Assembly: GCA_944391115.1 (NCBI GenBank)
Contig: CALXSJ010000010.1
Coordinates: forward strand, 51,166 to 115,165
DNA from: an uncultured Victivallales bacterium
GTDB lineage: Bacteria > Verrucomicrobiota > Lentisphaeria > Victivallales > UBA1829
Reading direction: 5' to 3'
Length of the DNA: 64,000 nucleotides
A program made the position numbers and the translations under genes. Below are positions 24,860-34,800 of the stretch, piece after piece (the stretch's first letter is position 1; each line of letters begins with the position of its first letter). Below the pieces are notes generated by a model, which ran no database searches, was not told the origin of the DNA, and saw only the letters and a list, made by a program, of their open reading frames with translations.

Positions 24860-25336
24860 TTAATTTTTTTTTGATGCATTCCGGAGAGCATAGTGCCCGC
24901 CGGAAAATCGGGCGTCGATCAGCAGTGCGTTCCGGAGTTCGGGGCAGATCATGGTTGCTTTTTTCAAGTGGTAGAGAACATTTTGTTTTTTGCAGGAGAA
25001 CATTCCCGCCAGTTCGGTATATGTGAGCCTCGGATTGTCCATTTTCGCTTCGATGAATTTGTAGGTTTCCGGATGTTGCTCTTTCATTTTTGTCAGGAGA
25101 CGAATTGTTTTGGCGAGGGAGCGGAAGATTTTCTCCCGGATTCTGAACTCCAGAGAATCCGCATCCGGCTCCTCATAGGCGGGATGCATGACCTGAAGGT
25201 TCCGGAACTCCGCAGGATCGGTCCTGTATTGAGATTGCGGCATCGGATTCTGCTCTGTCCTGCATGTTGCGCAGGGGGATTGCGCATAGGGTGTGTTTTT
25301 TACAATTTTCTTTCCGCAGTTGTGACATCCGAACAT
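24860..25336 (-). CDS. Zinc-ribbon and helix-turn-helix DNA-binding protein
   Basis: 158 aa. The N-terminus has two CxxC pairs (GCHNCGKK and SPCATCRT) forming a probable zinc ribbon. A linker (about 30-60) and a basic helical segment (FRSLAKTIRLLTKMKEQHP) follow, then a helix-turn-helix: LTYTELAGMFSCKKQNVLYH with a recognition helix that includes KKQNVLYHLKKA. I do not know the family. It is probably a DNA-binding regulator. The ribosome site (AAAGGAG) is good. It is transcribed away from the AT-rich intergenic stretch and the divergent repressor-like gene, a layout typical of a switch pair. Confidence 0.55.
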   Translation of the reverse strand: MFGCHNCGKKIVKNTPYAQSPCATCRTEQNPMPQSQYRTDPAEFRNLQVMHPAYEEPDADSLEFRIREKIFRSLAKTIRLLTKMKEQHPETYKFIEAKMDNPRLTYTELAGMFSCKKQNVLYHLKKATMICPELRNALLIDARFSGGHYALRNASKKN

Positions 25337-25389
25337 AAGATTGCTCCTTTCGATTTTTGTGGTTGTTCCTTCTGTCTTGAAGCGTCAAA

Positions 25390-25680
25390 TAAAAATCGGT
25401 AAAAATATGAATTTTTTTTGTGTTTATTCTAAATTTTAATAATTTATTCTGTTGTATATAAGTTGATTTTATGTTTATTTTTAAGCTTTTAATATTTATA
25501 TGTTTTTGTTTTTTTGATTTGTATAAAATGATTTAATTTGAGTTTGAAATAATGGTTTTTTATAAACGTGTATTCTATTTGTATGAAAAACAAAGTCAAA
25601 TATCGGAATAAAATAAAGACAAAAAATATTTCCATACTTGTAAAAATTATGTTTATTGCTATGTTAAATATTATTGATTG
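25390..25680. other. Strongly AT-rich intergenic stretch
   Basis: About 290 bases made almost only of A and T (long runs such as TTTTTTTT near 25413) in a GC-rich genome. There is no open frame of note in it. It separates two divergent, probably DNA-binding genes. A weak promoter for the plus-strand gene (TTGTAA at about 25638, 16 bases, TATGTT) lies at its right end. It could be a curved-DNA regulatory region or xenogeneic-silencer target, or acquired DNA. Confidence 0.8.
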
Positions 25681-25718
25681 CAGGGAAGGGTGAAAATTAT
25701 CGGAGAGGTGCTGTTTTT

Positions 25719-26417
25719 ATGCGTTTGATTGATCGGGCGATTCGCAGATCGTTGTCGGAGGCCGTGGACAAGGCGGGCGGACTGCTTGCGTTCAGCAGGA
25801 GGATTGGTGTCGCTCACAGTACGGTTTTGTTCTGGCTGACAGGAAAAACAAAGCGGATCAACAGTGATTTGTGGCGCGGGCGGGTATATCCGGAAATTGA
25901 ATCGTATCTGGCGGGAAATCTTCATGAGACGGATTTGAGCTCCGTCCGTGAGAAATATGCGGATTCTCTTGACGGGACATTCGGGGAAAGGCAGATGCTG
26001 TCTGTTCCTGTCGTGTGCGAACGGGATATGATGCGGTATGATCCCGTGATGGAGTCTGTCCGGGGATTTGCCGAGAAGTTTGCCTGCGGGAAGGAGATGT
26101 TTCTGTGCGACAGCAGAAAAAAATATTTTGCAGTGAGGCTGGAAAGCTGTGATTCTCTGCCGTTTCCCTGTCATGAGGCTCTTCTGCTGTGTACGGCCGA
26201 TGAGCGGGTGAAGAACAATGCGTTCGCGCTTTTGCGGATGCGTGGAGGCGGTCTGCGGGTCTGCCGGGTGGTTTGCAGCGGGGACCGTGTTGCACTGGAA
26301 CCGTTTGCCGATGCGGGGGCGGATGAATGGAACTACCGGGAAGAGCGCGGGCGTGTGGAATGGATGTTTCCTGCGCTCTGGATCAAGATTGCCTGTCCCC
26401 GCGGAAAAGCGCGATGA
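25719..26417 (+). CDS. Phage-repressor-like regulator (HTH plus possible S24-like domain)
   Basis: 232 aa. The N-terminus has a helix-turn-helix of the Cro/CI type: AVDKAGGLLAFSRRIGVAH then STVLFWLTGKTKRI. The C-terminal half (about 105-225) looks like a beta-rich peptidase-S24/LexA-like domain without a clear Ser-Lys dyad: FAVRLESCDSLPFP, then KNNAFALLRMRGGGLRVCRV and VALEPF. If so, it binds DNA but may not self-cleave. The start at 25719 has GGAGAGG 10 bases upstream. It is divergent from the zinc-ribbon gene across the AT-rich stretch and lies 86 bases before tRNA-Leu, a common integration neighbourhood. I could not find an integrase or attachment repeats. Confidence 0.6.
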   Translation: MRLIDRAIRRSLSEAVDKAGGLLAFSRRIGVAHSTVLFWLTGKTKRINSDLWRGRVYPEIESYLAGNLHETDLSSVREKYADSLDGTFGERQMLSVPVVCERDMMRYDPVMESVRGFAEKFACGKEMFLCDSRKKYFAVRLESCDSLPFPCHEALLLCTADERVKNNAFALLRMRGGGLRVCRVVCSGDRVALEPFADAGADEWNYREERGRVEWMFPALWIKIACPRGKAR

Positions 26418-26446
26418 AAAAATATGGAAAAAAATCATATCCCGGC

Positions 26447-26474
26447 TTGACAAATGGAAGAACTGGCGTAAAGT
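26447..26474 (+). promoter_or_regulatory. tRNA-Leu promoter
   Basis: TTGACA (26447-26452), 16 bases, TAAAGT (26469-26474), 30 bases before the tRNA. Confidence 0.65.
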
Positions 26475-26503
26475 AAAAGCTGTTATTTGCTGAATAACGA
26501 TAT

Positions 26504-26587
26504 GCTCGGGTGGCGGAATGGCAGACGCGCTAGCTTGAGGTGCTAGTGGAGCGATCCGTGGGAGTTCGAGTCTCCCCTCGAGCACCA
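26504..26587 (+). tRNA. tRNA-Leu (GAG)
   Basis: 84 bases including CCA. Acceptor GCTCGGG/CTCGAGC, anticodon arm CTAGC-TTGAGGT-GCTAG (anticodon GAG), a long variable arm as in class II tRNAs, T loop TTCGAGT, encoded CCA at 26585-26587. Confidence 0.97.
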
Positions 26588-26698
26588 TATTTCCTTTTTC
26601 CGATATTGCTTCCGGGTGTTTGCTGCATTTTTATACGGGATTTTGCCGGCTGATACGCTGGAAATATGGAAAAAACGCAAAAAAGATGAAAAAATCAT

Positions 26699-26726
26699 TT
26701 GAAATATAAACTGCACGGGCTATAGT
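26699..26726 (+). promoter_or_regulatory. Promoter of the tRNA-Thr-tuf transcript
   Basis: TTGAAA (26699-26704), 16 bases, TATAGT (26721-26726). Identical hexamers and spacing to the tRNA-Gly promoter. Confidence 0.7.
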
Positions 26727-26794
26727 AAAGGCTCTGCTGTTGCAGGTTCTTTGCGCTGTTGTGCCGGGCGGCCTGCATATGGAGAAGACGGAAT

Positions 26795-26870
<76 letters not shown>

Positions 26871-26956
26871 TATATTTTTTTGTTCGTGTGTTATAAACGG
26901 AATAACAATAACGGTAAAGAATGCCATAGGCGAAGTCATCAAAAGGAGGACACGAG

Positions 26957-28165
26957 ATGGCCAAAGAAAAATTTCTCAGAGAGAAGCCTCACGTTAACGT
27001 AGGCACAATCGGTCACGTTGACCACGGCAAAACGACGCTCACGGCGGCGATCACCCACGTGCAGAACCTCAAAGGTCTTGCGGATTACATTCCGTACGAT
27101 CAGGTTGCGAAGGCATCCGAGTCCCAGGGACGCCGCGACTCCACGAAGATTCTGACGATCGCGACATCTCACGTCGAGTATCAGAGCGACAAGCGTCACT
27201 ATGCGCACGTCGACTGCCCCGGTCACGCGGACTATGTGAAGAACATGATTACCGGCGCGGCCCAGATGGACGGCGCGATTCTTGTTGTCAGCGCGGTTGA
27301 CGGCCCGATGCCCCAGACCCGTGAGCACATCCTCCTTGCAAAACAGGTCGGCGTGCCGAAGATCGTTGTCTTCCTGAACAAGGTGGACCTTGTGGATGAT
27401 CCTGAGCTTCTCGACCTCGTCGAAATGGAAATCCGCGAACTTCTCAGCAAATATGACTTCGACGGCGACAACACCCCGATTATCAAGGGCGCCGCTTATC
27501 CGGCTCTGCAGGCGACCGATGCGAACGCACCCGAGTGCAAATGCATTCAGGAGCTCATGGATGCCATCGACGCATGGGTTCCGGAACCCGAGCGCGAAGT
27601 TGACAAGCCCTTCCTGATGCCGATTGAAGACGTGTTCTCCATTGAAGGACGCGGAACGGTTGTGACCGGAAGAGTCGAGCGCGGCGAAGTCAAAGTCGGC
27701 GACGCTGTCGAAATCGTCGGCATCAAGCCGACCAGCAAAACCACGATCACCGGCGTTGAAATGTTCCGCAAGGAGCTTGACAAAGGTCAGGCCGGCGACA
27801 ACATCGGCTGCCTCCTCCGCGGCACCAAGAAAGAGGAAGTCGAGCGCGGACAGGTTCTCGCGAAGCCGGGTTCCATCACCCCGCATACGAAATTCACCGC
27901 TGAAATCTACGTTCTGTCCAAGGACGAGGGCGGCCGTCACAGTCCGTTCTTCTCCAACTACAGACCGCAGTTCTACTTCAGAACCACGGACGTCACCGGC
28001 GTCATCAAGCTTCCGGAAGGAGTCGAGATGGTCATGCCCGGCGACAAGGTTTCGATTGAAGTCGAACTGATCGCCCCGATCGCGATGGAAAAGACCCAGC
28101 GCTTCGCTATCCGCGAAGGCGGTCGCACCGTTGCTTCCGGCCGCGTAACGGAAATTCTTGCTTAA
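26957..28165 (+). CDS. tuf: Elongation factor Tu
   Basis: 402 aa (394 in E. coli). The GTPase brings aminoacyl-tRNA to the ribosome. Visible G motifs: [10 protein letters not shown] (P-loop), [11 protein letters not shown], and [10 protein letters not shown]. Domain II has [19 protein letters not shown], and domain III ends [27 protein letters not shown] lies just before the ATG. It is co-transcribed with tRNA-Thr upstream and rpmG-tRNA-Trp-secE-nusG downstream, the standard order. No second tuf copy is seen after fusA in this window. Confidence 0.98.
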   Translation: MAKEKFLREKPHVNVGTIGHVDHGKTTLTAAITHVQNLKGLADYIPYDQVAKASESQGRRDSTKILTIATSHVEYQSDKRHYAHVDCPGHADYVKNMITGAAQMDGAILVVSAVDGPMPQTREHILLAKQVGVPKIVVFLNKVDLVDDPELLDLVEMEIRELLSKYDFDGDNTPIIKGAAYPALQATDANAPECKCIQELMDAIDAWVPEPEREVDKPFLMPIEDVFSIEGRGTVVTGRVERGEVKVGDAVEIVGIKPTSKTTITGVEMFRKELDKGQAGDNIGCLLRGTKKEEVERGQVLAKPGSITPHTKFTAEIYVLSKDEGGRHSPFFSNYRPQFYFRTTDVTGVIKLPEGVEMVMPGDKVSIEVELIAPIAMEKTQRFAIREGGRTVASGRVTEILA

Positions 28166-28258
28166 TTGAATTTTCTTTGCGCCGGCGCAGTTCCCGGACA
28201 GTCCGGGAACTGCGCATAACAGCGGGAGTCCGGAAGAGACTCCGCAAGGTGAATCAAG

Positions 28259-28408
28259 ATGCGTGAAATCATTACACTGGAATGCACGGAGTGCAAGCGC
28301 AGAAATTATACGACGACCAAGGAGAAAAGAAATACTCCCGGTCGTATTGAGAAGAAGAAATACTGCAAGTTTCAGCGCAAGCACACAGTGCACAAGGAGA
28401 CCAAGTAA
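28259..28408 (+). CDS. rpmG: 50S ribosomal protein L33
   Basis: A 49-aa gene between tuf and tRNA-Trp. The protein begins [20 protein letters not shown] and ends KHTVHKETK, as L33 does. The zinc site is partly lost: the first CxxC (C9, C12) and one Cys of the second pair (C36) remain, but the fourth position is Gln (YCKFQRKH). Many L33 proteins lack the zinc site altogether, so function need not be affected. A short purine-rich ribosome site lies just upstream. Confidence 0.95.
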   Translation: MREIITLECTECKRRNYTTTKEKRNTPGRIEKKKYCKFQRKHTVHKETK

Positions 28409-28456
28409 GGTCGCCTGACGCGGTCCCGGCTGCTGCGTAAAAAAGCCGGAACATGC

Positions 28457-28533
28457 AGGGGTGTAGCTCAGTTGGCTAGAGCAGCGGTCTCCAAAACCGC
28501 AGGTCGTGAGTTCGAGCCCCACCGCCCCTGCCA
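28457..28533 (+). tRNA. tRNA-Trp (CCA)
   Basis: 77 bases. Acceptor AGGGGTG/CGCCCCT, anticodon arm GCGGT-CTCCAAA-ACCGC (anticodon CCA), T loop TTCGAGC, discriminator G, encoded CCA at 28531-28533. Located between rpmG and secE, as in many bacteria. Confidence 0.97.
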
Positions 28534-28586
28534 TTTTTTGCCTGATCCGGTCCAGGCGGAGAAAAAGGAGAGACCGGGAAAGGATC

Positions 28587-28793
28587 ATGCCGATCATGGG
28601 CGTTTGGATAGACAAAATTAGAACTTTCATCTTTGACACCGTGGAAGAGATGAGAAAGTGCAACTGGCCGACAAGGGATCAGCTTTTCGAGTCCACGATT
28701 CTTGTCATTGTCGCGCTTGTCATTGCAACCGCTTATCTTGCTGCCGTCGACCAGGTTCTTTTCAGAATCGTCAGATATCTTACCACATTCTGA
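28587..28793 (+). CDS. secE: Preprotein translocase subunit SecE
   Basis: 68 aa. The amphipathic helix with VEEMRKCNWPTRDQLFES carries the SecE hallmark KxxWPTRxEL-like segment, followed by a single membrane helix (ILVIVALVIATAYLAAVDQV). It clamps the SecY channel. The start at 28587 follows GGGAAAGGATC; an ATG at 28596 is also possible. Its place before nusG confirms the call. Confidence 0.95.
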   Translation: MPIMGVWIDKIRTFIFDTVEEMRKCNWPTRDQLFESTILVIVALVIATAYLAAVDQVLFRIVRYLTTF

Positions 28794-28849
28794 TTTTGCG
28801 TGCAATACGGTTATTCCGTTTACAATATTTCATACTCTCAGGAGCATAG

Positions 28850-29419
28850 TTGAGCATCATGGACAAAACAGCAGGACAATGGTATGTTCTCCACACCCTT
28901 TCCGGACAGGAAAACCGTGTCCGCGAGAATATCGAAAAACAGATCAGAATGGAGGATGCTTCTCTGCCTGTTTATGAGGTTCTGATTCCGACTGAGCAGA
29001 TTACCGAGGTGAAAAACGGGAAAAAGACCACGGTCAAGCGGAAATTCTTTCCCGGTTATGTGCTGGTCCGCATGGAGCTTTATGATGCCGAGGGAAAGCT
29101 GGATGAGAACACCTGGCATTTCATCCATGGCATTCAGGGAGTGATCAGTTTCAGCGGCGGCGGAGAGAAGCCCATGCCGATGTCCCAGGAGGAGATTGAC
29201 ATCTGGGTCAATCATCCTGCGGAACAGCCCCGTCCGCCGGCGGCGGTTCCCGGCGAAGTCGGGGAAACCGTCCGCATCAAGGACGGACCGTTCGAGAATT
29301 TTTCAGGTGTCATTGTCGAAGTCGATCCGGAAAGAGGGAAGCTCAAGCTCATGGTTTCCATTTTCGGTCGTTCCACACCGGTTGAAGTTGAGTTCTGGCA
29401 GGTCGAACGCGAGGAATAA
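28850..29419 (+). CDS. nusG: Transcription antitermination factor NusG
   Basis: 189 aa. The N-terminal NGN domain contains WYVLHTLSGQENRVRENI and KFFPGYVLVRME, which bind the RNA polymerase clamp. The C-terminal KOW domain contains VRIKDGPFENFSGVIVEVD and binds NusE (S10) or Rho. A TTG start at 28850 is proposed because AGGAG ends 5 bases before it, while the in-frame ATG at 28859 would be too far (14 bases). NusG lies with secE and the L11-L1 genes in the usual order. Confidence 0.96.
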   Translation: MSIMDKTAGQWYVLHTLSGQENRVRENIEKQIRMEDASLPVYEVLIPTEQITEVKNGKKTTVKRKFFPGYVLVRMELYDAEGKLDENTWHFIHGIQGVISFSGGGEKPMPMSQEEIDIWVNHPAEQPRPPAAVPGEVGETVRIKDGPFENFSGVIVEVDPERGKLKLMVSIFGRSTPVEVEFWQVEREE

Positions 29420-29515
29420 TTTCCCGGTTCGGACAACTCATTCGTATAATAAGACGTCGCGACTGTGGGAGGAATCCTGCTTTTCCGCACCACAATTGCG
29501 AATACGGAGGAACAA

Positions 29516-29944
29516 ATGGCGAAAAAGGTAACAGCGGAGATTCGTTTGCAGATTCCCGCGGGCGCCGCGAATCCGGCGCCTCCCGTCGGCCCTGCTCTTG
29601 GTCAGGCCGGCGTGAACATCATGGAGTTCTGCAAACAGTTCAACGCCGCAACACAATCGCAGTCGGGGACCATCATCCCTGTCGTGATTACCGTTTACCA
29701 GGATCGTTCGTTTACGTTCATCACGAAATCTCCGCCGGCTGCTGTTCTCATCAAGAAGCTGGCGGGTCTCGCGAGCGGCTCCAAGGCTCCCGGCCGTGAA
29801 AAAGCCGGCAAGATCACCCGCTCCCAGATCAAGCAGATCGTGCAGACGAAAAAGAACGACATCAACGCCCGCAGCGAAGCGGCCGCGATGAAAATCATCG
29901 AAGGCACCGCCCGCAGCATGGGAATTGAGGTGGTAGATGGGTAA
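29516..29944 (+). CDS. rplK: 50S ribosomal protein L11
   Basis: 142 aa. The N-terminal domain has [19 protein letters not shown] with the proline-rich thiostrepton-site loop and [13 protein letters not shown]. The C-terminal RNA-binding domain has [17 protein letters not shown] and [15 protein letters not shown] is placed just before the ATG; a longer in-frame start at 29465 has no support. The last 8 bases overlap the start of rplA, so the two are coupled. Confidence 0.98.
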   Translation: MAKKVTAEIRLQIPAGAANPAPPVGPALGQAGVNIMEFCKQFNAATQSQSGTIIPVVITVYQDRSFTFITKSPPAAVLIKKLAGLASGSKAPGREKAGKITRSQIKQIVQTKKNDINARSEAAAMKIIEGTARSMGIEVVDG

Positions 29945-30644
29945 GAGAAGTAAACTTTACAAAGCGCAGCTCGGGAAATTCGACAAGGCGACGCAGTATC
30001 AGCTTGCCGAGGCCGTCAAGGTTCTGAAGGAGTTTCCGCAGCCGAAGTTCGACCAGACGGTTGAATTGTCTTTCAAGCTCGGCGTGGATCCCAAGCAGAC
30101 CGACCAGACTGTCCGCGGCGCTCTTCCGCTTCCGAAGGGAACCGGCAAGACGGTGAAGGTCTGTGTGATCGCCGACGACGACACCCGCAGAAAGGAAGCG
30201 CTTGACGCAGGCGCCGATTTTGCCGGCTATGAAGATATCATCGGCAAGATCAAGGAAGGCTGGGTTGATTTTGACGTTCTGATTGCAACGCCCTCGGCGA
30301 TGTCCCAGGTGCGTCCTCTCGGCCGTCAGCTCGGTCCGAAAGGCCTGATGCCCAATCCGAAGACCGGAACCGTGACGGAGAAAGTCGCGCATGCGGTTGC
30401 GGAGGCGAAGGCCGGCCGTGTCGAGTTCCGCGCGGACAAAGGCGCATGTGTTCAGGTTCCCGTCGGAAAGCTTTCCTTCAAAGCGGAAGACATCACCGAG
30501 AACTGCATTGCCGTCGTGAAAGCGCTTATCAAGGCGAAGCCGGCTTCTGCCAAGGGCGTGTATCTCCAGAGCTGCACGCTTTCCGCCACGATGACGCCCG
30601 GAATCAAAGTTGACGCACGCACCATGGCGAAGGAGTTGGCATGA
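29937..30644 (+). CDS. rplA: 50S ribosomal protein L1
   Basis: 235 aa. L1 stalk protein and translational repressor of its own operon in E. coli. Motifs include [18 protein letters not shown], the family signature, and [20 protein letters not shown]. It starts inside rplK (8-base overlap) and its stop overlaps the rplJ start (ATGA), so rplK-rplA-rplJ form a tightly coupled unit. Confidence 0.98.
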   Translation: MGKRSKLYKAQLGKFDKATQYQLAEAVKVLKEFPQPKFDQTVELSFKLGVDPKQTDQTVRGALPLPKGTGKTVKVCVIADDDTRRKEALDAGADFAGYEDIIGKIKEGWVDFDVLIATPSAMSQVRPLGRQLGPKGLMPNPKTGTVTEKVAHAVAEAKAGRVEFRADKGACVQVPVGKLSFKAEDITENCIAVVKALIKAKPASAKGVYLQSCTLSATMTPGIKVDARTMAKELA

Positions 30645-31189
30645 AGACTCAAAAAGCGATGAGATCTGAAAAGATCCAGATGTTTGATGACGTTGCCGGC
30701 ATCATCGTCGGTGCTGAGTATGTGTATTTCGTGACCTACAAGGGCTTGAAATCCAAAGAGATCAACGCCTTCAAGGATGAACTTGCGAAGTGTGACGCGC
30801 AGTGCCACGTTCTCAAAAACCGTCTCATCCACAAGGTTGCCGAAAAGAACGGGATGACCGCTCTCGCCGAGACGCGTCTTACCGGCGACACCGCCGTGGT
30901 TGTCGGAAAGGGCGATCCCGGACAGGTTGCGAAAGTGATCGAGGAGTTTTCCAAGACTTCCAAAGGCATTCTCGCTCCGAAGGCCGGATACATGGAAGCC
31001 CGGATGATGAGCGACAAGGACATTCTTGCGATTGCGGCTCTGCCCTCCAAGGATGCTCTCAGAGCCCAGCTGCTCGGACTGCTCAATGCGGTTCCGACCG
31101 GTCTGGTCCGTGTTCTCAATGCCAAGGTCTCGAGCATTGTCAACGTGATCAATGCGTATAAAAACAAACTTGACGAAACGCAAAATTAA
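30641..31189 (+). CDS. rplJ: 50S ribosomal protein L10
   Basis: 182 aa. Anchors the L7/L12 dimers on the ribosome. The globular RNA-binding part includes YFVTYKGLKSKEINAFKDEL and HVLKNRLIHKVAEK. The C-terminal helix (SSIVNVINAYKNKLDE) binds L7/L12. It starts within the rplA stop (ATGA). Confidence 0.97.
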   Translation: MKTQKAMRSEKIQMFDDVAGIIVGAEYVYFVTYKGLKSKEINAFKDELAKCDAQCHVLKNRLIHKVAEKNGMTALAETRLTGDTAVVVGKGDPGQVAKVIEEFSKTSKGILAPKAGYMEARMMSDKDILAIAALPSKDALRAQLLGLLNAVPTGLVRVLNAKVSSIVNVINAYKNKLDETQN

Positions 31190-31221
31190 AACAAAATTTC
31201 ACATAAAAACGGAGGTCTATC

Positions 31222-31629
31222 ATGACTGAAAACGCTAACGTTGAAGTGTCGGCTGAGATGGAGCAGTTCATCTCCTATGTCGAGAAGCTTTCTGTTCTCG
31301 AACTTTCCAAACTGGTCAAAGCTCTGGAAGACAGACTCGGTGTCAGCGCCGCCGCTCCTGTTGCGGTCGCCGCCGCGGCTCCCGCCGCAGCCGCCGCAGC
31401 CGCTCCTGCGGAAGAGCAGACGGAGTTCACCGTTGTTCTCGCCGAAGTCGGTGCGAACAAGGTCAGCGTGATCAAGGAAGTCAGAGCCATCACCGGCCTC
31501 GGACTCAAGGATGCCAAAGATCTGGTTGAAGCCGCTCCCAAGCCCGTCAAAGAGGGTGTTTCCAAAGACGACGCCAAGAAGTTCAAGGAACAGCTTGAAG
31601 CCGCTGGCGCGAAAGTTGAAGTCAAGTAA
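31222..31629 (+). CDS. rplL: 50S ribosomal protein L7/L12
   Basis: 135 aa. The N-terminal dimerisation helix pair ([20 protein letters not shown]), a long alanine-proline hinge (about residues 45-68) and the C-terminal domain ([20 protein letters not shown]) that recruits elongation factors are all present. The hinge is longer and more alanine-rich than in E. coli (120-aa protein). GGAGG lies upstream. Confidence 0.98.
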   Translation: MTENANVEVSAEMEQFISYVEKLSVLELSKLVKALEDRLGVSAAAPVAVAAAAPAAAAAAAPAEEQTEFTVVLAEVGANKVSVIKEVRAITGLGLKDAKDLVEAAPKPVKEGVSKDDAKKFKEQLEAAGAKVEVK

Positions 31630-31670
31630 CTTGACGCTGTGTCCGGCAGCATGAACGCCGGTCGGATTGC

Positions 31671-31761
31671 GGGGACTTCCCCCATAAAAAGGGGACGCCC
31701 CCGCTTTCCCGTGTTTTTATTGATTTTTTTTCAAATCCGCGGTTGAGGCCGCCTGCGGATT
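31671..31761 (+). promoter_or_regulatory. Structured rplL-rpoB leader with twin hairpins (possible attenuator)
   Basis: The 199-base gap before rpoB holds two near-identical hairpin seeds (GGGGACTTCCCCC at 31671-31683 and GGGGACGCCCCC at 31691-31702), a U-rich stretch (31712-31731), and a third stem (AATCCGC 31734-31740 with GCGGATT 31755-31761). In E. coli a partial terminator in the same place reduces rpoBC expression relative to the ribosomal genes; a similar role here is inference. I saw no clear promoter. Confidence 0.45.
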
Positions 31762-31828
31762 GCGTAGTCCGAAAGGGGCGACGTTGTGCAAAGACAGCTC
31801 ATGCCAACCACAATGACAGGGTGGAATA

Positions 31829-34800
31829 ATGCCTGAACGCATGAATTTTGGAAAACTGAGAGACGTGCTTGATATTCCGGATCTGATTGGAATCCAGATT
31901 GAATCCTATAAATCCTTCCTTCAGCTGGAAACGGATCCGAAAGAGAGAAAGAATCAAGGCCTCCAGGAAGTTTTTAATGAAGTCTTCCCGCTGGAAAGCT
32001 TCGACAAGCAGATGGTCCTGGAGTTTGAATCATATACGATTACGCCGTCCAAGAAAGATGTCGTCGACTGCATCAAGGACGGAATTTCCTATACCGGAGC
32101 CCTCAGCGTTGATTTCAACCTCAAGGTGAAAGACGCCGTATTTCATGAAACCGTCTCGCTGGGCGATATCCCGCTGATGACGGACCGGGGAACCTTCATC
32201 ATCAACGGAGCCGAACGGGTCATCATCAGTCAGCTTCACCGTTCTCCGGGTATCTGTTTTGAAAAAACAAGACATTCAAGCGGACGCATGCTTTACTCCT
32301 ACAGGATCATTCCCGATCGCGGTTCCTGGATGGAAGTTCAGTTCGATATCAATGATCTTATCTATATTTATCTTGATCGTCAGCGCAGAAGAAGAAAGTT
32401 CCTGATCTCCACGTTCCTCCGTGCCATCGGTTATGAAACGAACCGTGACATGCTTGCCGCCGCGTATGAAATCAAAACCATGACTCCTGCTCAGCTTCTC
32501 AAGGCTGAAGACATCTCCGCGTTTCATACCGTCGAACCTGTTTATTCCGCGGACGGCGCGCTTCTGATTGATGAATTCATGAAACTGGACGAAAGTCTTG
32601 TCAAACTTCTCAGCGATTCCAAGGTGAAGCATGTCGACCTTGTTTTCATACCCGACGGGGATTCCTATCTCCTGAACTGCCTTTCCAGAGATCCGGCAAA
32701 AACGCCGGAGGACGCGTTGCGCGAAATCTATCGCAGAATGCGTCCCAGCGATCCCCCGAGCGTCAACAACGCCAAGCAGCTTCTCAAGAGACTTTTCTTC
32801 GACAACAAGAGATATGATCTCGGGACGGTCGGGCGTTACAAGCTCAACGAGCGGCTCGGGCTCAATCTGCCGCTGACGGAACGGATTCTCGACAAGGTGG
32901 ATCTGATGGAGGCGACCAAGGCTCTGATGAAGCTCAGAAACGTCGCCGGCCAGACGGATGACATCGACCACCTCGGCAGCCGCCGCGTCCGCACCGTCGG
33001 AGAACTCCTTCAGAATCACTGCCGTGTCGGCCTTTACCGGACCGAGCGTCTCATCAAGGAGAAGATGTCCCTGATCAATGCCGACGAGACCGGTATTACC
33101 CCGAACAAGCTCATCAATCCGAAGGCGTTCATCGGCGTGATCCGCGATTTCTTTGCGAGAAATCAGCTTTCCCAGTTCATGGACCAGACCAATCCCCTGT
33201 CCGAGCTGACCAACAAGAGACGTCTCAGCGCACTCGGTCCCGGCGGTTTGAGCCGCGACCGCGCCGGATTCGAAGTCCGCGACGTGCACACGAGCCATTA
33301 CGGGCGCATCTGCCCGATCGAGACCCCGGAAGGTCCGAACATCGGACTCATTTCCTCCATGTCGCTTTACGCCAAGATCAATGAGTTCGGTTTCCTGGAA
33401 ACGCCCTACCGCCGCGTGGTGGACGGCGTTGTCACGGATCAGATCGATTACCTGACCGCGGACAAGGAGGAGCATTTCGTGATCGCCCAGGCGAATGCGC
33501 CGCTTGACAAGGAGGGGCATTTCGTCAATCCGACCGTCATGTCCCGCCTCTACGGAGATTCCGCCGAACGTCCGCGCGAGGAGGTTCAGTATATGGACGT
33601 TTCTCCGAAGCAGCTGGTCAGCGCGGCCGCCGGTCTGATCCCGTTCCTTGAACATGACGACGCGAACCGCGCCCTGATGGGATCGAACATGCAGAGACAG
33701 GCCGTCCCGCTTCTGGTGACCGAGTCCCCGTATGTCGGAACCGGACTGGAGAAGAAGGTTGCCGTCGATTCCCGCGCCGTTACCTGCGCCAAGGCCGATG
33801 GCGTGGTTGCAGAGGTTTCCGCTTCCGAGGTTGTCGTCACGAAGGACGGCAAGCCGCGCGGCGAAACCGCTGACGAGTCACCGGAAGTCTACCGGATGGT
33901 CAAGTTCCTCCGCAGCAACGCCGGAACCTGCATCAACCAGCGTCCGACCGTCCACAAGGGACAGGCCGTCAAAGTCGGCGATCCGATCGCGGACGGTCCG
34001 GCGACCGCGCAGGGCGAGCTGGCGCTCGGCAAAAACGTCTTTGTCGCCTTCATGCCGTGGTGCGGATACAACTTCGAGGACGCGATTGTTCTGAGCGAGC
34101 GTCTGGTGAAGGAGGATGTCTATACCAGCATTCATATTGACGAGTTCGAGATTACCAGCCGCGATACGAAACTCGGACCGGAGGAAATCACCTGCGACAT
34201 TCCGAACGTCAGCGAGGAACTGCTGCGGAATCTCGGCGTGGACGGCGTGGTCCGTCTCGGCGCCGAGGTGAAGCCGGGCGACATTCTGGTCGGCAAGATC
34301 ACGCCGAAATCCGAAACGGAACTGGCGCCGGAGGAACGTCTTCTGCGCGCCATCTTCGGGGAAAAGGCCGCCGACGTGAAGGATTCCAGCTTGTATGTCC
34401 AGAGCGGCAAGGGCGGCATCGTGATGGATGTCCGCATTGAATATGCCAAGGACCCGAACCGCCAGAATATGACCAATACGGAGCGCAAGCGTCAGTCCAA
34501 GCATGCCAAGGATGTGTTCAAGGAACAGAGAACCGCTCTGGTCGAGGAGCTGACCGAGAAACTCTCGGAGATTCTGCTTCAGCAGAAGCTGCCTTGCCCG
34601 ATTTACGATACGACGTCCGCGAAACAGGATGCGATTCTGATTTCCTCGAACCGCCGCGTGACCCGGCCTTCCATCGCGAAGCTCGCCGCGCAGTACGACG
34701 CGTTCCGCATGGACGACTGCCCGACGAAAGAGGCGATTGTCAAGATCATCGACACCTTCAAGCCGCGTTTCCAGATTCTGGAGAAAAACCGCGACGAGCA

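Noticed and set aside
25337..25718. Replication origin or CRISPR leader in the AT-rich stretch
   Set aside because: No DnaA-box clusters, no repeat-spacer units and no dnaA, dnaN or cas gene nearby; only base composition is unusual.
24294..26587. Intact prophage or integrative element at tRNA-Leu
   Set aside because: No integrase, no capsid or terminase gene, and no repeat of the tRNA 3' end was found in the surrounding sequence.
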